IMG/VR virus record: IMGVR_UViG_3300045978_000522
Span: 1-53,816 of that record
Source: a virus
Strand: one strand, 5' to 3'
Length of the DNA stretch: 53,816 nucleotides
The notes below the pieces were generated by a model. The model saw only the letters and a list, made by a program, of their open reading frames with translations, made no database searches and had not been told where the DNA came from. This document shows, one piece after another, positions 32,865-42,077 of the stretch (the first letter of the stretch is position 1; each line of letters starts with the position of its first letter). Position numbers and translations under genes: made by a program.

Positions 32865-33100
32865 CAGGCTGGCCCCGAGCCGTTGGGCGGGACGTCGAGG
32901 GCGCACTCGTCGTCGCGGGCGACGTAGCGCTGCTGCGGGTCGAGGCCGTACTGCGTCAGCACGCTTCGCCACAGCGCGTCGTGCCTGGCGCGCGTGGCGT
33001 CGAGGCGGGTCTGGATCACCACGAGCGCCGCCTGGTCGCGCTCCAGCTCGGCGCTGCTCGTACGCAGGCGCCAGTAGTCGGAGGGCTCCAGCTTCGTCAC
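32864..33100 (-). CDS. Small hypothetical structural protein
   Basis: This 78-aa protein has a helical N-terminal two thirds (RTSSAELERDQAALVVIQTR) and a flexible tail. Its stop and start overlap both neighbours (TGATG and ATGA), so the three genes are probably translated together. Function unknown. Confidence 0.55.
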   Translation of the reverse strand: MTKLEPSDYWRLRTSSAELERDQAALVVIQTRLDATRARHDALWRSVLTQYGLDPQQRYVARDDECALDVPPNGSGPA

Positions 33101-33438
33101 GGCGCCGGGGTGTCCACGCCGGAGAGGGCGTCCCAGAAGGTGGCCAGTTGGCTGAGCAGCGCCGGGTCGGTGGCGGTGGTAACCGGGCCGCTGTCCTCCA
33201 GGGTCACCGTGCCAATGACGTTGACGCCGCCCACGACCATGACGGCGGCGTTGACGACCGCCGACTGCGGGCTGTTGATCACCGTCGTCGCGTAGTTGCT
33301 GCGTGCCGTGTGATTGGGTGTGGCCGTCGCCTCGCTCTTGACCACCCGGGCGTGCTGCACCAGCAGGTACTGCAAGCGGATCTGAAAGTTGGCGTCGCGC
33401 GCCAGGGCCATCTGGAGGAACGACTCAGTGAGCGCCAT
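33097..33438 (-). CDS. Conserved-looking virion protein
   Basis: The N-terminal segment of this 113-aa protein (LARDANFQIRLQYLLVQHAR) and VINSPQSAVVNAAVMVVGG recall a small protein often found beside podoviral tail genes. It overlaps the tail fibre gene by 14 bases. Role unknown. Confidence 0.5.
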   Translation of the reverse strand: MALTESFLQMALARDANFQIRLQYLLVQHARVVKSEATATPNHTARSNYATTVINSPQSAVVNAAVMVVGGVNVIGTVTLEDSGPVTTATDPALLSQLATFWDALSGVDTPAP

Positions 33439-36091
33439 CGGGTCTCCCTTCGAGCGCGGCGAGCCGCGCGTGCAGTGCCTGGATCGCGGCCACGAGCGGC
33501 GCCGTCAGTTGGGCATAGGTCACGCCGTCAGGCTGTCCGTCGGCGTCGCAAGTGACGAAGCGGGCGTCGACGGCAGCCACGTCCTCGGCGACAAAGCCCA
33601 CGCGCCGCTGACCACCGTCACCGATGTGGGCGTAGCTGACCGGTTCAAGCGCGAGCAGCCACTGCCAGTCGAGGAGCGGCTCGATGGCGCGCTTGTGCCG
33701 CCTGGTCGAGGAGAAGCGGCGGAGCAGGCCGGTGTTGTCGACGTTGACGTTGGCCGAGACCCCGATCGTGCTGTTGTAGACGTCGGGCGCGAGGACCTCG
33801 GCGATGTCCGACTTGAGCACCAGCTTGCTGGCGGCGCGCACGCAGAGACAGGCGTTGACGAAGCTGGTCGAGATGAGCACGGCGGCGCTGCCGATCCAGC
33901 CGCTCGTGCTCCCGCCGTTGATGTACTGGGTGTACCCGCCGTTGGTGGAGGTGTTGGAGAACTGCCACGACGCGGCACCGGTGGCCACGCTCGTGAAGTC
34001 AATGGACCCGCTCACCCCACGGAACAGCAGCGCCGCCCGCCCGTAGGCGTCATAGACGATGAAGTTGGCGCTGTCACTCGCTCCGAGGTTGAGATGGAGA
34101 GAGCCCAGGCCACTGGAGGTGGTGCCGTAGACCTGCAGAAACGCGCCGTTGGCCCGCGCCCACCCCGATCCGCCTGCCAGTTGCAAGACTCCACTGTCGG
34201 TCGTCATCCGCTGCGTCGTGTTGCTGCCGCAGAGGAGGCTGTTCGAGAACGTCACGTCGCCGGTCGAGCCCGCGACACTGACGGCGACGACGCTGTCTGC
34301 GCGGTAGAGGTCGATCTTCGACCCCGCCACGTTGCCGCAGAGCAGCTGCAGCACGCCCGTCGAGGCGTGCTCGTTCCCGTAGAGGCGGATGGCCGCGCCG
34401 CGGTCACGGACGCTGGACACGCCCGGATCGCCGCCGCCGGTGACCAGCAGAAAGCCCGTATCCCCCCCGTCGCCGGTGTTGCGGGCAATGGTGCCCGGCT
34501 CGGCAACGGTGACCAGGCCGCCGCCGCCGACGCCACCCAGGTAGAGCGGCCCGAGCAACTGGGTGTAATCGGCAGCGGTGCGCAGGTAGACGGCGCTCGT
34601 CGTGAGGTTCTCGACGCGGAAGACCGAGCCAGCCACGTTCGGGAGCCCGACGCGGACGACGTTGGCGAAGCCGACTTTGCCCGGCCCGCACACCTGCACG
34701 AAGGCGGTTGAGCCGACAGCGCCGCCCCAGACAACGACGCTCTGGTCACTCACGCTCCGGTAAATAGAGTCATCCGTCAGCTGCAGGCCAGGCATCGTCT
34801 GCGGACTAGCGGTGAAGGTGTTGGCCTGGTCCTTCCGGGCAAAGGTCGTACTGTCGATGCCGTCCAGCTTGTCGGCGTCGAGGTTGGCGACTGCTGCCGA
34901 TCCGGCGGTGACGGCGAAGGGCGGGGCCGGCGAACGACTGAACGTCTTGAGCCCGGTGTAGGTCTCGTTGAGCGCCGCGTCGCTGACGTTGAGCGTCGTG
35001 CCGGCAAGCGCCAGCGCGGTGCCGAGCACGATCTCCTGGGCAGGGCCGCTGCCCACGCCAGGCGCGCGGCCGGCCAGGCGATTCTCCGCTAGGATAACGC
35101 CGCTGCCGCCACCCCCGGTCGCATGTAGCGTGTCACCGCTCATGACCAGGTTGGAGCCGAGCAGCACCTCGACCGGCGAGCCACTGCCTGCGCTGCCGCG
35201 CCCAAGCAACCGGCTTGGCGCGAGAGTCGGCAGCCGGGCGAGGCTGGTCATCTGGCCCGTCAGTAGCGCCGCGTCGTGGTAGGCCGCGCCGCTCTCGCCA
35301 TCGAGCTTGTCGGCATCGAGATTAGCGACCGTGGCGCTGCCCGCCGTAACGGCAAAGGGAGGCCCCGGGTCGCGGTCGAAGGTGACGAGGCCGGTCTGGG
35401 TGTAGCTGCCCGTGCCGCCGCCGCCACCACCGCCGCCGCCCGAGCCGCCAGCGGCCCCGCCACCGGCGATCGGCGCGGTGCGCCCACCCTGGCGGATGAC
35501 GAGGTAGCTGCTCTTGGCGATCCACATCCGCAGATCGGAGAGCCGCCGCTCATAGGTCTGGTCGGCGAAGGCGGCGAGCTGTGTCTTCTCCTGCTTTCGC
35601 AGCTCGTCGGTCAACACGCCCTCGATCAGCACGTCGTGGAAGCTCTCGGGAAAGGCCGGCTCCTGCGTGCCGGTCAGCACTGCCGCGCGCTCGTGACCAA
35701 AGACCCGCAGAGTGAGCGCCGTCTGCACGATCGTGTCGAGCCGCAGCGTGACGCTGTGAGCAGACATGCGTTCGGCCGCCCATGCCTGCGGGATCCCCGA
35801 CGATAGCGGCCGATCCCGCAGCTCCGCGACGGTGAACTCCGCAAGGAGACGCCGCTGTCCGCCCGTGAGGTCGAGAACGCTGATGGCCTTCTCCAGACCC
35901 TCCACGACAACGGTGGTCGCGCCCAGTGTGGGGCTCACATCGACGCTCGTACGCCGGCTGACGGCGAGGCCAATCGCGGAGGTGAGGCGCTTGTACCGGG
36001 CGTTCACCGCGCGACCGATGCGGAGCTGGGCTTCGGTCGACTGCAGGTTGAGCCGCCCCATCGCCTCGCTCACGATCTCATCGAACGTCAC
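33425..36091 (-). CDS. Tail fibre with adaptor-like N-terminus and S74 chaperone
   Basis: This 888-aa protein starts at GTG 36091 behind CGGAG. Residues 1-200 look like a globular head-tail adaptor domain (FDEIVSEAMGRLNLQSTEAQ). A Gly-rich linker follows, then a repetitive shaft with two copies of PPFAVTAGSA-x-VANLDADKLDG. The last 100 residues form an intramolecular chaperone of the peptidase S74 type (STRRHKRAIEPLLDWQWLLA and GFVAEDVAAV), which is normally self-cleaved after trimerisation. The protein probably recognises the host surface. Fusion of an adaptor-like domain to a fibre is unusual and worth checking. Confidence 0.75.
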   Translation of the reverse strand: MTFDEIVSEAMGRLNLQSTEAQLRIGRAVNARYKRLTSAIGLAVSRRTSVDVSPTLGATTVVVEGLEKAISVLDLTGGQRRLLAEFTVAELRDRPLSSGIPQAWAAERMSAHSVTLRLDTIVQTALTLRVFGHERAAVLTGTQEPAFPESFHDVLIEGVLTDELRKQEKTQLAAFADQTYERRLSDLRMWIAKSSYLVIRQGGRTAPIAGGGAAGGSGGGGGGGGGTGSYTQTGLVTFDRDPGPPFAVTAGSATVANLDADKLDGESGAAYHDAALLTGQMTSLARLPTLAPSRLLGRGSAGSGSPVEVLLGSNLVMSGDTLHATGGGGSGVILAENRLAGRAPGVGSGPAQEIVLGTALALAGTTLNVSDAALNETYTGLKTFSRSPAPPFAVTAGSAAVANLDADKLDGIDSTTFARKDQANTFTASPQTMPGLQLTDDSIYRSVSDQSVVVWGGAVGSTAFVQVCGPGKVGFANVVRVGLPNVAGSVFRVENLTTSAVYLRTAADYTQLLGPLYLGGVGGGGLVTVAEPGTIARNTGDGGDTGFLLVTGGGDPGVSSVRDRGAAIRLYGNEHASTGVLQLLCGNVAGSKIDLYRADSVVAVSVAGSTGDVTFSNSLLCGSNTTQRMTTDSGVLQLAGGSGWARANGAFLQVYGTTSSGLGSLHLNLGASDSANFIVYDAYGRAALLFRGVSGSIDFTSVATGAASWQFSNTSTNGGYTQYINGGSTSGWIGSAAVLISTSFVNACLCVRAASKLVLKSDIAEVLAPDVYNSTIGVSANVNVDNTGLLRRFSSTRRHKRAIEPLLDWQWLLALEPVSYAHIGDGGQRRVGFVAEDVAAVDARFVTCDADGQPDGVTYAQLTAPLVAAIQALHARLAALEGRPDGAH

Positions 36092-36126
36092 GGCGTGACT
36101 CCGATCGGTTGCAGGAGCATGGCGGC

Positions 36127-36450
36127 CTAGACGAACCGCTGCGTGTGGGGGCTCTTGTCGGACCCTTCCACGCCGATGTGGTGGACGGCGTTCGTGAGAC
36201 CAGCGGCGCGCGCGGCGCGCCTGAGCGCCTGGCGACTCTCGAAGCGGCGCGGGGAGCCGTCGGGATGGCAGAGGCCGTGCCGGACGACGATGTCGATCTC
36301 GCCGTGCACGGCGGCAGTTGCCGAAGGCACCGTCCAGCAACGACTGGTCGAGGCTCCACATTCCGGACAGCACGGGTACTGCCCGGCGAGCCGCCACGCG
36401 TCGCGCGTCACATGCCCGGCGGCACAGACGATGTCGACGAGCGTCCTCAT
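36127..36450 (-). CDS. Zinc-ribbon protein next to portal gene
   Basis: This 107-aa protein begins DIVCAAGHVTRDAW and continues CCPECGASTSRCW, a likely zinc ribbon, followed by a basic C-terminal half. The ATG overlaps the portal gene stop (ATGA). Function unknown. A virion or assembly role is inferred from location. Confidence 0.55.
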   Translation of the reverse strand: MRTLVDIVCAAGHVTRDAWRLAGQYPCCPECGASTSRCWTVPSATAAVHGEIDIVVRHGLCHPDGSPRRFESRQALRRAARAAGLTNAVHHIGVEGSDKSPHTQRFV

Positions 36451-38621
36451 CGTGGGACCTCGCCCGGGTTGCCCGTGACCAGGCGCGGCGCCGGGCGCCA
36501 GGCCGGATAGGCGTGGCCGACACCGGGCGGGGCGCCGCCTACCGGACTCGCAGGAGGCTCGCCAAGGCCCGGAGGCGGGCGGAAGGGCATCGGCCCGTTC
36601 GGCCCGGCGATCGGGCCTCCTGGGGGCGGCGGGAGCCCCTCCAGGCCCAATCCGGCCATCCCCGGCGGGGGCGTGCCCGCCTGCGGCGGCGTGGCCGGCA
36701 CTGGCGGGGCTGGCGGGATGCCCATCGTCGCCAGCAGGTTCTGGGCCGCCTGCAGCTCCTCGGGCGAAGGCGCCTGGCCGGCCTTCATCAGGATCGCCAG
36801 CACCACCGGATTGGTCAGGTCCTCAGCGCCGCTGAAGCGGTAGCTGACGTTGGGCGGCTCGGGCGCAGAGGGCGGCGGCTGGCGAACCAGGCGGTCCGGG
36901 TCGAGCCCGGTCAGCTCGGTCACCTCGCGCGCCACCTGCTCGACGTCGATGAGGCCGGAGGTGGCCATGACGTTCATGTAGCGCAGCAGGCGCTGCGTGC
37001 GCTGCTCGGCGTCGAGGTGCACGCTGCTGTCGGGGCGCACGCCGAAGACCATCTGGTGATTGAGCTTGTGGCGGTCCCACTCAGCCAGGCGCGCGCGCTC
37101 CTCCTCGGTCAGGTACTGCTCGGCGGCGTCGCCGTGGAGAGCGAGCAGGCCGGCCATGACATCGACGATGCCGAGGTAGAAGTTGACGCAGCGCGCGCGC
37201 TCGTAGCCGATGCGCGTCTGGACGTTGCTCTGGACGATCTGGACCTCGCTCGCACTGCGCTCGCCGCTGTCGAGGGCGGAGGCGCCGGTATTCCACTGCT
37301 CGCGCAGATCGCTTTTGGCGACCTGGTCGAAGGTGTAGTCCTCGCGCGGGTAACTGGCGCGGGCCACTTCGCCAATCGCCTGGGAGCCCGAGCCCTGAAT
37401 GGGGAAAATCTGCTGCCAGTGCCCGCGCATCAAGGCGTCCTGGACCGCCGGGTCGACGCGATTGACGTCGTACCAGCGCACCGGCAGGCTGTAGCTGCGC
37501 TGCTGGATCATCTGGCTACGGCTGCGGTTCAGCTCGTCGACCTGGGGGCGGCCAATGGCGCTGTCGCTCGGCGGGATGGCGTGATCGGAGACGTAGGTGA
37601 GCGTCAGGAAGCGCAGCGGATAGCGCTCCGAGCCCAGGTAGCTACGCGTCGCCTCGTCGTAGCGCTGGCCCTCCCAAGGCTGGTCAATGACCGGGTCGTC
37701 CTGGCCGTGCGCGAAGACCAGATGGTGAATGGCGCAGTAGCTGCGCTCCTCAGGGTGGTAACAGGCGCGCCGGTAGAAAACCTCGTCGAAGCAGACCTCC
37801 TCGTCATCGCTTCTGGCGCCGCTCTCGACGTCGTAGGCCACGCGATCCTGGCTGGTGCTCTCCTGCCCCACCAGCTGGCGCTTCTGCTCCGGATGCAAGC
37901 GAAAGCGCACCGCGGCTTCGGCCCACGGCAGCGAGCCGCTGCGGCCCACCCAGGGGGCGTCGTCGAAATCGGAGCCGACGAAGGCGGCGGGCCAGAGCGC
38001 CTGAGCCGGCGAGAGGCGCGAGACGGTGTAGCGGGCGTCGCTGACGCGCGTGACGGGCTGCGGCGGCAGCGCCTGCCCCGGCGCCAGGAAGGCGAGCAGC
38101 ATCGGGTCGGTGACCGGCATGAGCACGGTCTCGGTGCGGGCTTCATAGGCGACGAGCACCACGCCAATGCCAGCCGCGTTGATGACGTCGGGCAGCACTT
38201 CGTCCATGGCGACGGCGACGCGCGCCTTCTCCAGCGTGCGATTGAGCAGGGCGCTGTAGACGGGAACGGCCGCCTTGACCTGCTCGATTCGGGGGTGCAG
38301 GACCAGCTCGGGCTTCTGCGAAAAGAGCTGGGCCTGCTTGTTCTTGGTCAGGGTCCAGTCGAGATTGACGGCAATGCGGTCCTCGTCCGAGGCGGTCTCG
38401 AAGGGCTTGCCGTAGCGGTACTCGACATTCACGCGCCAGTCGCTGAGAAACTCGCGCCTGAGGCGCTTGCTCTCGCTGATGCGGCCCCGCCAGCGCGCCA
38501 GGCGCCCGGAATCGTCCGAGCCCTCGGGCAGGACGGGGCCGCCGCTGCCGCCGCCCGCGACAGCGACTGGCGCCATGCCCTCAGGCAGTGGCGCCGGCAA
38601 CAGGTCAGGGAGTCCGCTCAC
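36447..38621 (-). CDS. Portal protein
   Basis: This 724-aa protein has features of large podoviral portals: an N-terminal helical region (RISESKRLRREFLSDWRVNV), NLDWTLTKNKQAQLFSQKPE, a wing domain with VLVAYEARTE, a long central helix (AIGRPQVDELNRSRSQMIQQ), and a Pro-rich C-terminal tail (residues about 650-724). It would form the dodecameric DNA gate of the capsid. It lies downstream of the capsid gene rather than between terminase and scaffold, which is not the most common order. Confidence 0.8.
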   Translation of the reverse strand: MSGLPDLLPAPLPEGMAPVAVAGGGSGGPVLPEGSDDSGRLARWRGRISESKRLRREFLSDWRVNVEYRYGKPFETASDEDRIAVNLDWTLTKNKQAQLFSQKPELVLHPRIEQVKAAVPVYSALLNRTLEKARVAVAMDEVLPDVINAAGIGVVLVAYEARTETVLMPVTDPMLLAFLAPGQALPPQPVTRVSDARYTVSRLSPAQALWPAAFVGSDFDDAPWVGRSGSLPWAEAAVRFRLHPEQKRQLVGQESTSQDRVAYDVESGARSDDEEVCFDEVFYRRACYHPEERSYCAIHHLVFAHGQDDPVIDQPWEGQRYDEATRSYLGSERYPLRFLTLTYVSDHAIPPSDSAIGRPQVDELNRSRSQMIQQRSYSLPVRWYDVNRVDPAVQDALMRGHWQQIFPIQGSGSQAIGEVARASYPREDYTFDQVAKSDLREQWNTGASALDSGERSASEVQIVQSNVQTRIGYERARCVNFYLGIVDVMAGLLALHGDAAEQYLTEEERARLAEWDRHKLNHQMVFGVRPDSSVHLDAEQRTQRLLRYMNVMATSGLIDVEQVAREVTELTGLDPDRLVRQPPPSAPEPPNVSYRFSGAEDLTNPVVLAILMKAGQAPSPEELQAAQNLLATMGIPPAPPVPATPPQAGTPPPGMAGLGLEGLPPPPGGPIAGPNGPMPFRPPPGLGEPPASPVGGAPPGVGHAYPAWRPAPRLVTGNPGEVPR

Positions 38622-38630
38622 GACTCGGGC

Positions 38631-39353
38631 CTAGCGCAGCTCCCGGGTCGAGGCTGGCCGCCGCTTCGGCTGCGCGATCGTGTCGCCCGGGCGACCCGCC
38701 GCCAACAGGTCGATCGCCGAGGCATGCAGCGCCTGCTGCGGCGCAGGCGACTCGTCGTCCTCGGGCGGCGTGTCCTCGCTCTCCTCGGCCGCCGCTTCGT
38801 CAGCCGAGGTGCCCGTCGTCTCCGGGTACTCGAAGGGCGTGTCGTCTCTGCCCGGGATCGCCGGCTGCACACGCTGCCGCGGGCTCGGAGCCTCCTTCTT
38901 CGGGAGCACCATCGACTTGAGCGGGTCGTCCGTTGCCTGGCCGGCCAGGAGCACCCCGGGATCGGCCAGGCCCAGGCTCACGGCGTCGACCAGGCAGCGC
39001 ATGAGCAGGGCGCGGAAGCTGCTGGCGTGCGCCGAGAGCGCGATGCGCTGGTCGGCCGTGGCCGAGCGGTAGAAGATGTGCAAGTCGGTGTCGGGACCGG
39101 CGTCCATCTCCTTGACGACGACCAGGCCGTCGAGGAATTTGCCGGGCACGAGCGCATTGGTCAGCCGGATCTCCTCCTCGGTGAGGAACATCTCGTCGAG
39201 GCGCCGGCCGTTCTGGAACGAGCGCCGCCGGAGCTTGGTGTGGACCTTGCCGTCGGGATGAAACGGCGTGCGCGCGACGTACTCGTCGGCGCCGATTTTG
39301 CGCGGCGGCTGGAGCGCGACGATCGCTTTCACGAGATCGGTAATGTCGGACAT
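38631..39353 (-). CDS. Putative head protein
   Basis: This 240-aa protein lies between capsid and portal. Residues 1-170 are a globular alpha/beta domain (LTEEEIRLTNALVPGKFLDG, AGPDTDLHIFYRSATADQRI). The rest is acidic and Pro-rich (ESEDTPPEDDESPAPQQ). A decoration, maturation or assembly role is possible. No family recognised. Confidence 0.55.
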   Translation of the reverse strand: MSDITDLVKAIVALQPPRKIGADEYVARTPFHPDGKVHTKLRRRSFQNGRRLDEMFLTEEEIRLTNALVPGKFLDGLVVVKEMDAGPDTDLHIFYRSATADQRIALSAHASSFRALLMRCLVDAVSLGLADPGVLLAGQATDDPLKSMVLPKKEAPSPRQRVQPAIPGRDDTPFEYPETTGTSADEAAAEESEDTPPEDDESPAPQQALHASAIDLLAAGRPGDTIAQPKRRPASTRELR

Positions 39354-39364
39354 CGCAGCCCCCT

Positions 39365-40303
39365 TTACGGCGTCTTGGTGAGCACGGCCAGACGCGACTT
39401 GTTGTTGGTGACGGCCTGCAGGGCGCTGTAAATCTTGGTGACGAAGGCGTTCTTGTCCGGTAGCTCGTTGGTCTCGCCGCGGTCGCGGAAGTACTGGCGC
39501 GAGCAGACCAGTTGGAACGACTTCGGGTTGAGGAAATAGATGCGGTCGCCGCCGTACTGGGAGAACACGTAGCGGGCCGTCTTGAAGGCGAGGACCTTGA
39601 AGCCCTTCTGGGCCTCGTCGGTGTCGATGTAGCGCTGCTGCGCCTGGAGGTTGGCCTCGAAGATGGCCTGGGGCGCGGCGCCGCTGACGACCATCTTGGG
39701 CGCGAGGCTGGCGCCACTGCCCTTGCTGGCGGCGTTGAAGGCGGTCGTCATCGCCGCTTCGATGTTGGTGCCGTCGGTGTAGGTGCCGGTGTAGTTGCGC
39801 CAGAAGGTTTCGGTGTTGGCGTCGATGCCACCGACCACGCCCAGGCCCGTGTCCGGCACCAGCGTCTGGAGCCCCAGGAAGCCGTTGGTCGCCGTGGTGA
39901 AGAGCGCCTCCTCGATGGCGTCGTCGTGCGCGTTGATGGCGTTCTCCATCAGCGAGCGGACGAGCGGCACCTTCTGGTTCTCGGTCGGGTTTTTGGCGTC
40001 GTCGCCCTTGCTCCAGACGATGGGGACGCTCAGTTCCGCCGGGTTGAAAGTGGCGGCGGTCAGGACGTCGGTCTTGGCGAGGCTGACCGCGTCCATGTCG
40101 GTGGCGAGGAAGGCGGTGCCCGGGTTGGGGCGCCAGTCGAGCGGGCATTCGATGACCGGGCCGAGCGAGAGCCGGATGATCGCGTTCATGCGCTCGCACT
40201 CGCGCATGAAGGCGGATTCGTTCCACTGGTTCGCCGCCCGGCGCATCTCGGCGAGCACAGCGTTGTAGCTGGCTGCCACGATCTGGCTGATGCTGAGGGC
40301 CAT
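39365..40303 (-). CDS. Major capsid protein
   Basis: This 312-aa protein has the architecture of HK97-fold major capsid proteins: an N-terminal helix (SYNAVLAEMRRAANQWNESA), an E-loop/P-domain region (ENQKVPLVRSLMENAINAHD with DDAIEEALFT), and a late VLAFKTARYVFSQYGGD / FLNPKSFQL segment. Gene position fits. AGGTG lies upstream of the ATG. An extended -10 (40447-40455) may drive this gene and those downstream. Confidence 0.8.
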   Translation of the reverse strand: MALSISQIVAASYNAVLAEMRRAANQWNESAFMRECERMNAIIRLSLGPVIECPLDWRPNPGTAFLATDMDAVSLAKTDVLTAATFNPAELSVPIVWSKGDDAKNPTENQKVPLVRSLMENAINAHDDAIEEALFTTATNGFLGLQTLVPDTGLGVVGGIDANTETFWRNYTGTYTDGTNIEAAMTTAFNAASKGSGASLAPKMVVSGAAPQAIFEANLQAQQRYIDTDEAQKGFKVLAFKTARYVFSQYGGDRIYFLNPKSFQLVCSRQYFRDRGETNELPDKNAFVTKIYSALQAVTNNKSRLAVLTKTP

Positions 40304-40446
40304 GGGTCACACCTGCGGCTGGGTGCTGCCAGGTGGTGACGCCGGAGCAGCGACGCGGCGTGCTTAGGGAGTGGCCGTGACCCGGGCCGGGGAATCCAGA
40401 GATGTCGTGCCGATCAGAACGCTCGGCACCGGCGAGATGGCGCGGC

Positions 40447-40455
40447 AGTGTAGCA
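40447..40455 (-). promoter_or_regulatory. Putative extended -10, minus strand (capsid promoter)
   Basis: TGCTACACT on the minus strand is identical to the element at 1816-1824. It lies about 145 bases before the capsid start. It overlaps the upstream region of the plus-strand gene at 40465, whose own -10-like TAGCAT (40451-40456) is in the same bases. Confidence 0.45.
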
Positions 40456-40464
40456 TACCCGCCT

Positions 40465-40800
40465 ATGACCAAGCTCGATGCCGACCTCAGCGCGCTCCAC
40501 AAGACGCTCAGCGACGATCCGGCGCTGCGGCACTTCGCCGAGGTCGTCCAGCTGGCGCGGCTGGCGCTTGACGAGCACGCTGCCAGCGCCGGGGAGGGCT
40601 ATACGAGCACCGGCGGCTTTACCGAGACCCTGACCCTGCCCGAGTCGCTGCCCGTGTACCTACAGGTGGTCATCGTGGCGGGGCTCGACGAGCCGGCGCC
40701 CGATCCGCTGCTGGCACGCCGGGCCGATCAGGTGGTCGAGGCGCTGGAGCGCGACTTCAGCGCGCAAATCCAACTTCTGCGCGCCGTGCTCGACGCCTAG
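40465..40800 (+). CDS. Opposite-strand gene inside the structural block
   Basis: This 111-aa acidic protein has a central beta-rich segment (GGFTETLTLPESLPVYLQVV) and helical ends. It is encoded against the direction of the late genes between scaffold/membrane protein and capsid. No Shine-Dalgarno precedes the ATG, so a leaderless transcript from TAGCAT (40451) is likely. Transcription would oppose the late operon. Moron-type gene is an inference. The flanking gaps 40304-40464 and 40801-40957 hold no other gene that I can see. Confidence 0.55.
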   Translation: MTKLDADLSALHKTLSDDPALRHFAEVVQLARLALDEHAASAGEGYTSTGGFTETLTLPESLPVYLQVVIVAGLDEPAPDPLLARRADQVVEALERDFSAQIQLLRAVLDA

Positions 40801-40957
40801 CCCGGACGTGTTGCCGGTTGGCTGGGTGAGCCCCGCGGCTGCGGCGCGGTGGCTTGCTGGGCGGCAATAACACACGAGCGCCACCCGCTCATAGACACGG
40901 ATGACGCTCTGTGACTCCTTTCCTCGGCACCCCACACGCGCGACTGGCCCACCCCGC

Positions 40958-41095
40958 CTACCCAACCGGCAGCACGTCGAGGAGCTGCGCAATGGCCAGC
41001 AGCACAACCGCGATCCAGAGCGGCGCCTTGCCTATGCCGGCGGCCACGCTGACGACAAAGGCCGCGAGCAGCACCACGATACGGACGGTCAGCAT
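40958..41095 (-). CDS. 45-aa membrane protein in head module
   Basis: Two short hydrophobic segments (VRIVVLLAAFVVSVAAGIGK and LWIAVVLLAIAQLLDVL) fill this 45-aa protein. GAGGAGGAG immediately upstream is one of the strongest ribosome binding sites in the window and decides the start. It may be a holin-like or other membrane protein. Its position directly after the scaffold gene is unusual. Confidence 0.6.
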   Translation of the reverse strand: MLTVRIVVLLAAFVVSVAAGIGKAPLWIAVVLLAIAQLLDVLPVG

Positions 41096-41105
41096 GGGCT
41101 CCTCC

Positions 41106-42071
41106 TCAGCGCGTGGGTTGCGCGCGAATGGCGGCATAGATGACATCGTCGAGCGAGCGCGGGGCGCCGCCGGTGCCGGTCGCGCCCGCCGTTGGCGCAG
41201 CGGTGCTCGTCGGCGCCGTCTGCAGCTCCTTGAGCACCTCGGCGCGCAGTTGGTCGCGCTGGAGCGCCAGCCTGGGCAGTACCACTTGGCGGTAGGCGGC
41301 TTCGAGCGTCAGCTGCGAGTGCTGGCCGCGCGCCCGGGCGTCGGCGCTGTCTTTCTTGAGCGCCTCCAGGATGTCCGGGGCGTACTTGTCGAAGAGCGGC
41401 CAGGTCATGGCGTCAGCAAGCTGGGCATTCACGCGCTGGCCCGCGTCGGCGAGGATCTGCTGCTCGCGGTGGCGGTCTTCGAGCGGCTGGTAGCGCTGCT
41501 GCAGACGCGCCTCCAGATGACCGGCCTGCCAGTCGAGCAGCTTCTCAAGCCCCTGCGGCGAATAGGTTCTGTAGCCGTTGCCCAGGTCGAGGTCGGGCTC
41601 GGGGCGCCCGTCGCCTGGCGGCTGACCGTTGCCGGCAGCGGGCGACGCGCTCTGGAACTGCCCGTAGGCCGGATTGACCTGCTGCAGCATCTGGAGGAAG
41701 CGCGCCGGGTCACTGCGCATGATGTCGCCGAGGGCGTCCATCTGCTGCAGGCGGGCCTCCAAGGCGCGCTGCGTTTCGGTCGCCTTGCCGCGCTCGGTGT
41801 CGAAATCCTTGTGCAGCTTCCTGCGGGCGTTCTCGACAATCGCGCGCACCCGCGAGTACGGAATGCGGTTCTCGCGCTGCCCGGGCTGGAGCGGCGCCTG
41901 CGAGTCGAGCCCGAAGGTCTTGTAGTCGTCGTCGCTGAAGCCGGAGGCGGGCGCCGCGGGCGCAGGCGCCGCGTCGCCTGGCGCCGGGTCGGCGACGGGA
42001 GCCGGATCGGACGCCGCGCTCTGGGCGTCGGCGACGGAATCGGCCACGACGGTATCGAGATCATCAGACAT
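41106..42071 (-). CDS. Putative scaffolding protein
   Basis: This 321-aa protein has the typical composition of phage scaffolds: a disordered Asp/Ala/Pro-rich N-terminus, long charged helices (RRKLHKDFDTERGKATETQR, EARLQQRYQPLEDRHREQQI), and a basic-polar C-terminus. It lies between the terminase and capsid genes, as expected. No protease motif is visible. Confidence 0.65.
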   Translation of the reverse strand: MSDDLDTVVADSVADAQSAASDPAPVADPAPGDAAPAPAAPASGFSDDDYKTFGLDSQAPLQPGQRENRIPYSRVRAIVENARRKLHKDFDTERGKATETQRALEARLQQMDALGDIMRSDPARFLQMLQQVNPAYGQFQSASPAAGNGQPPGDGRPEPDLDLGNGYRTYSPQGLEKLLDWQAGHLEARLQQRYQPLEDRHREQQILADAGQRVNAQLADAMTWPLFDKYAPDILEALKKDSADARARGQHSQLTLEAAYRQVVLPRLALQRDQLRAEVLKELQTAPTSTAAPTAGATGTGGAPRSLDDVIYAAIRAQPTR

Positions 42072-42077
42072 GGTGCC

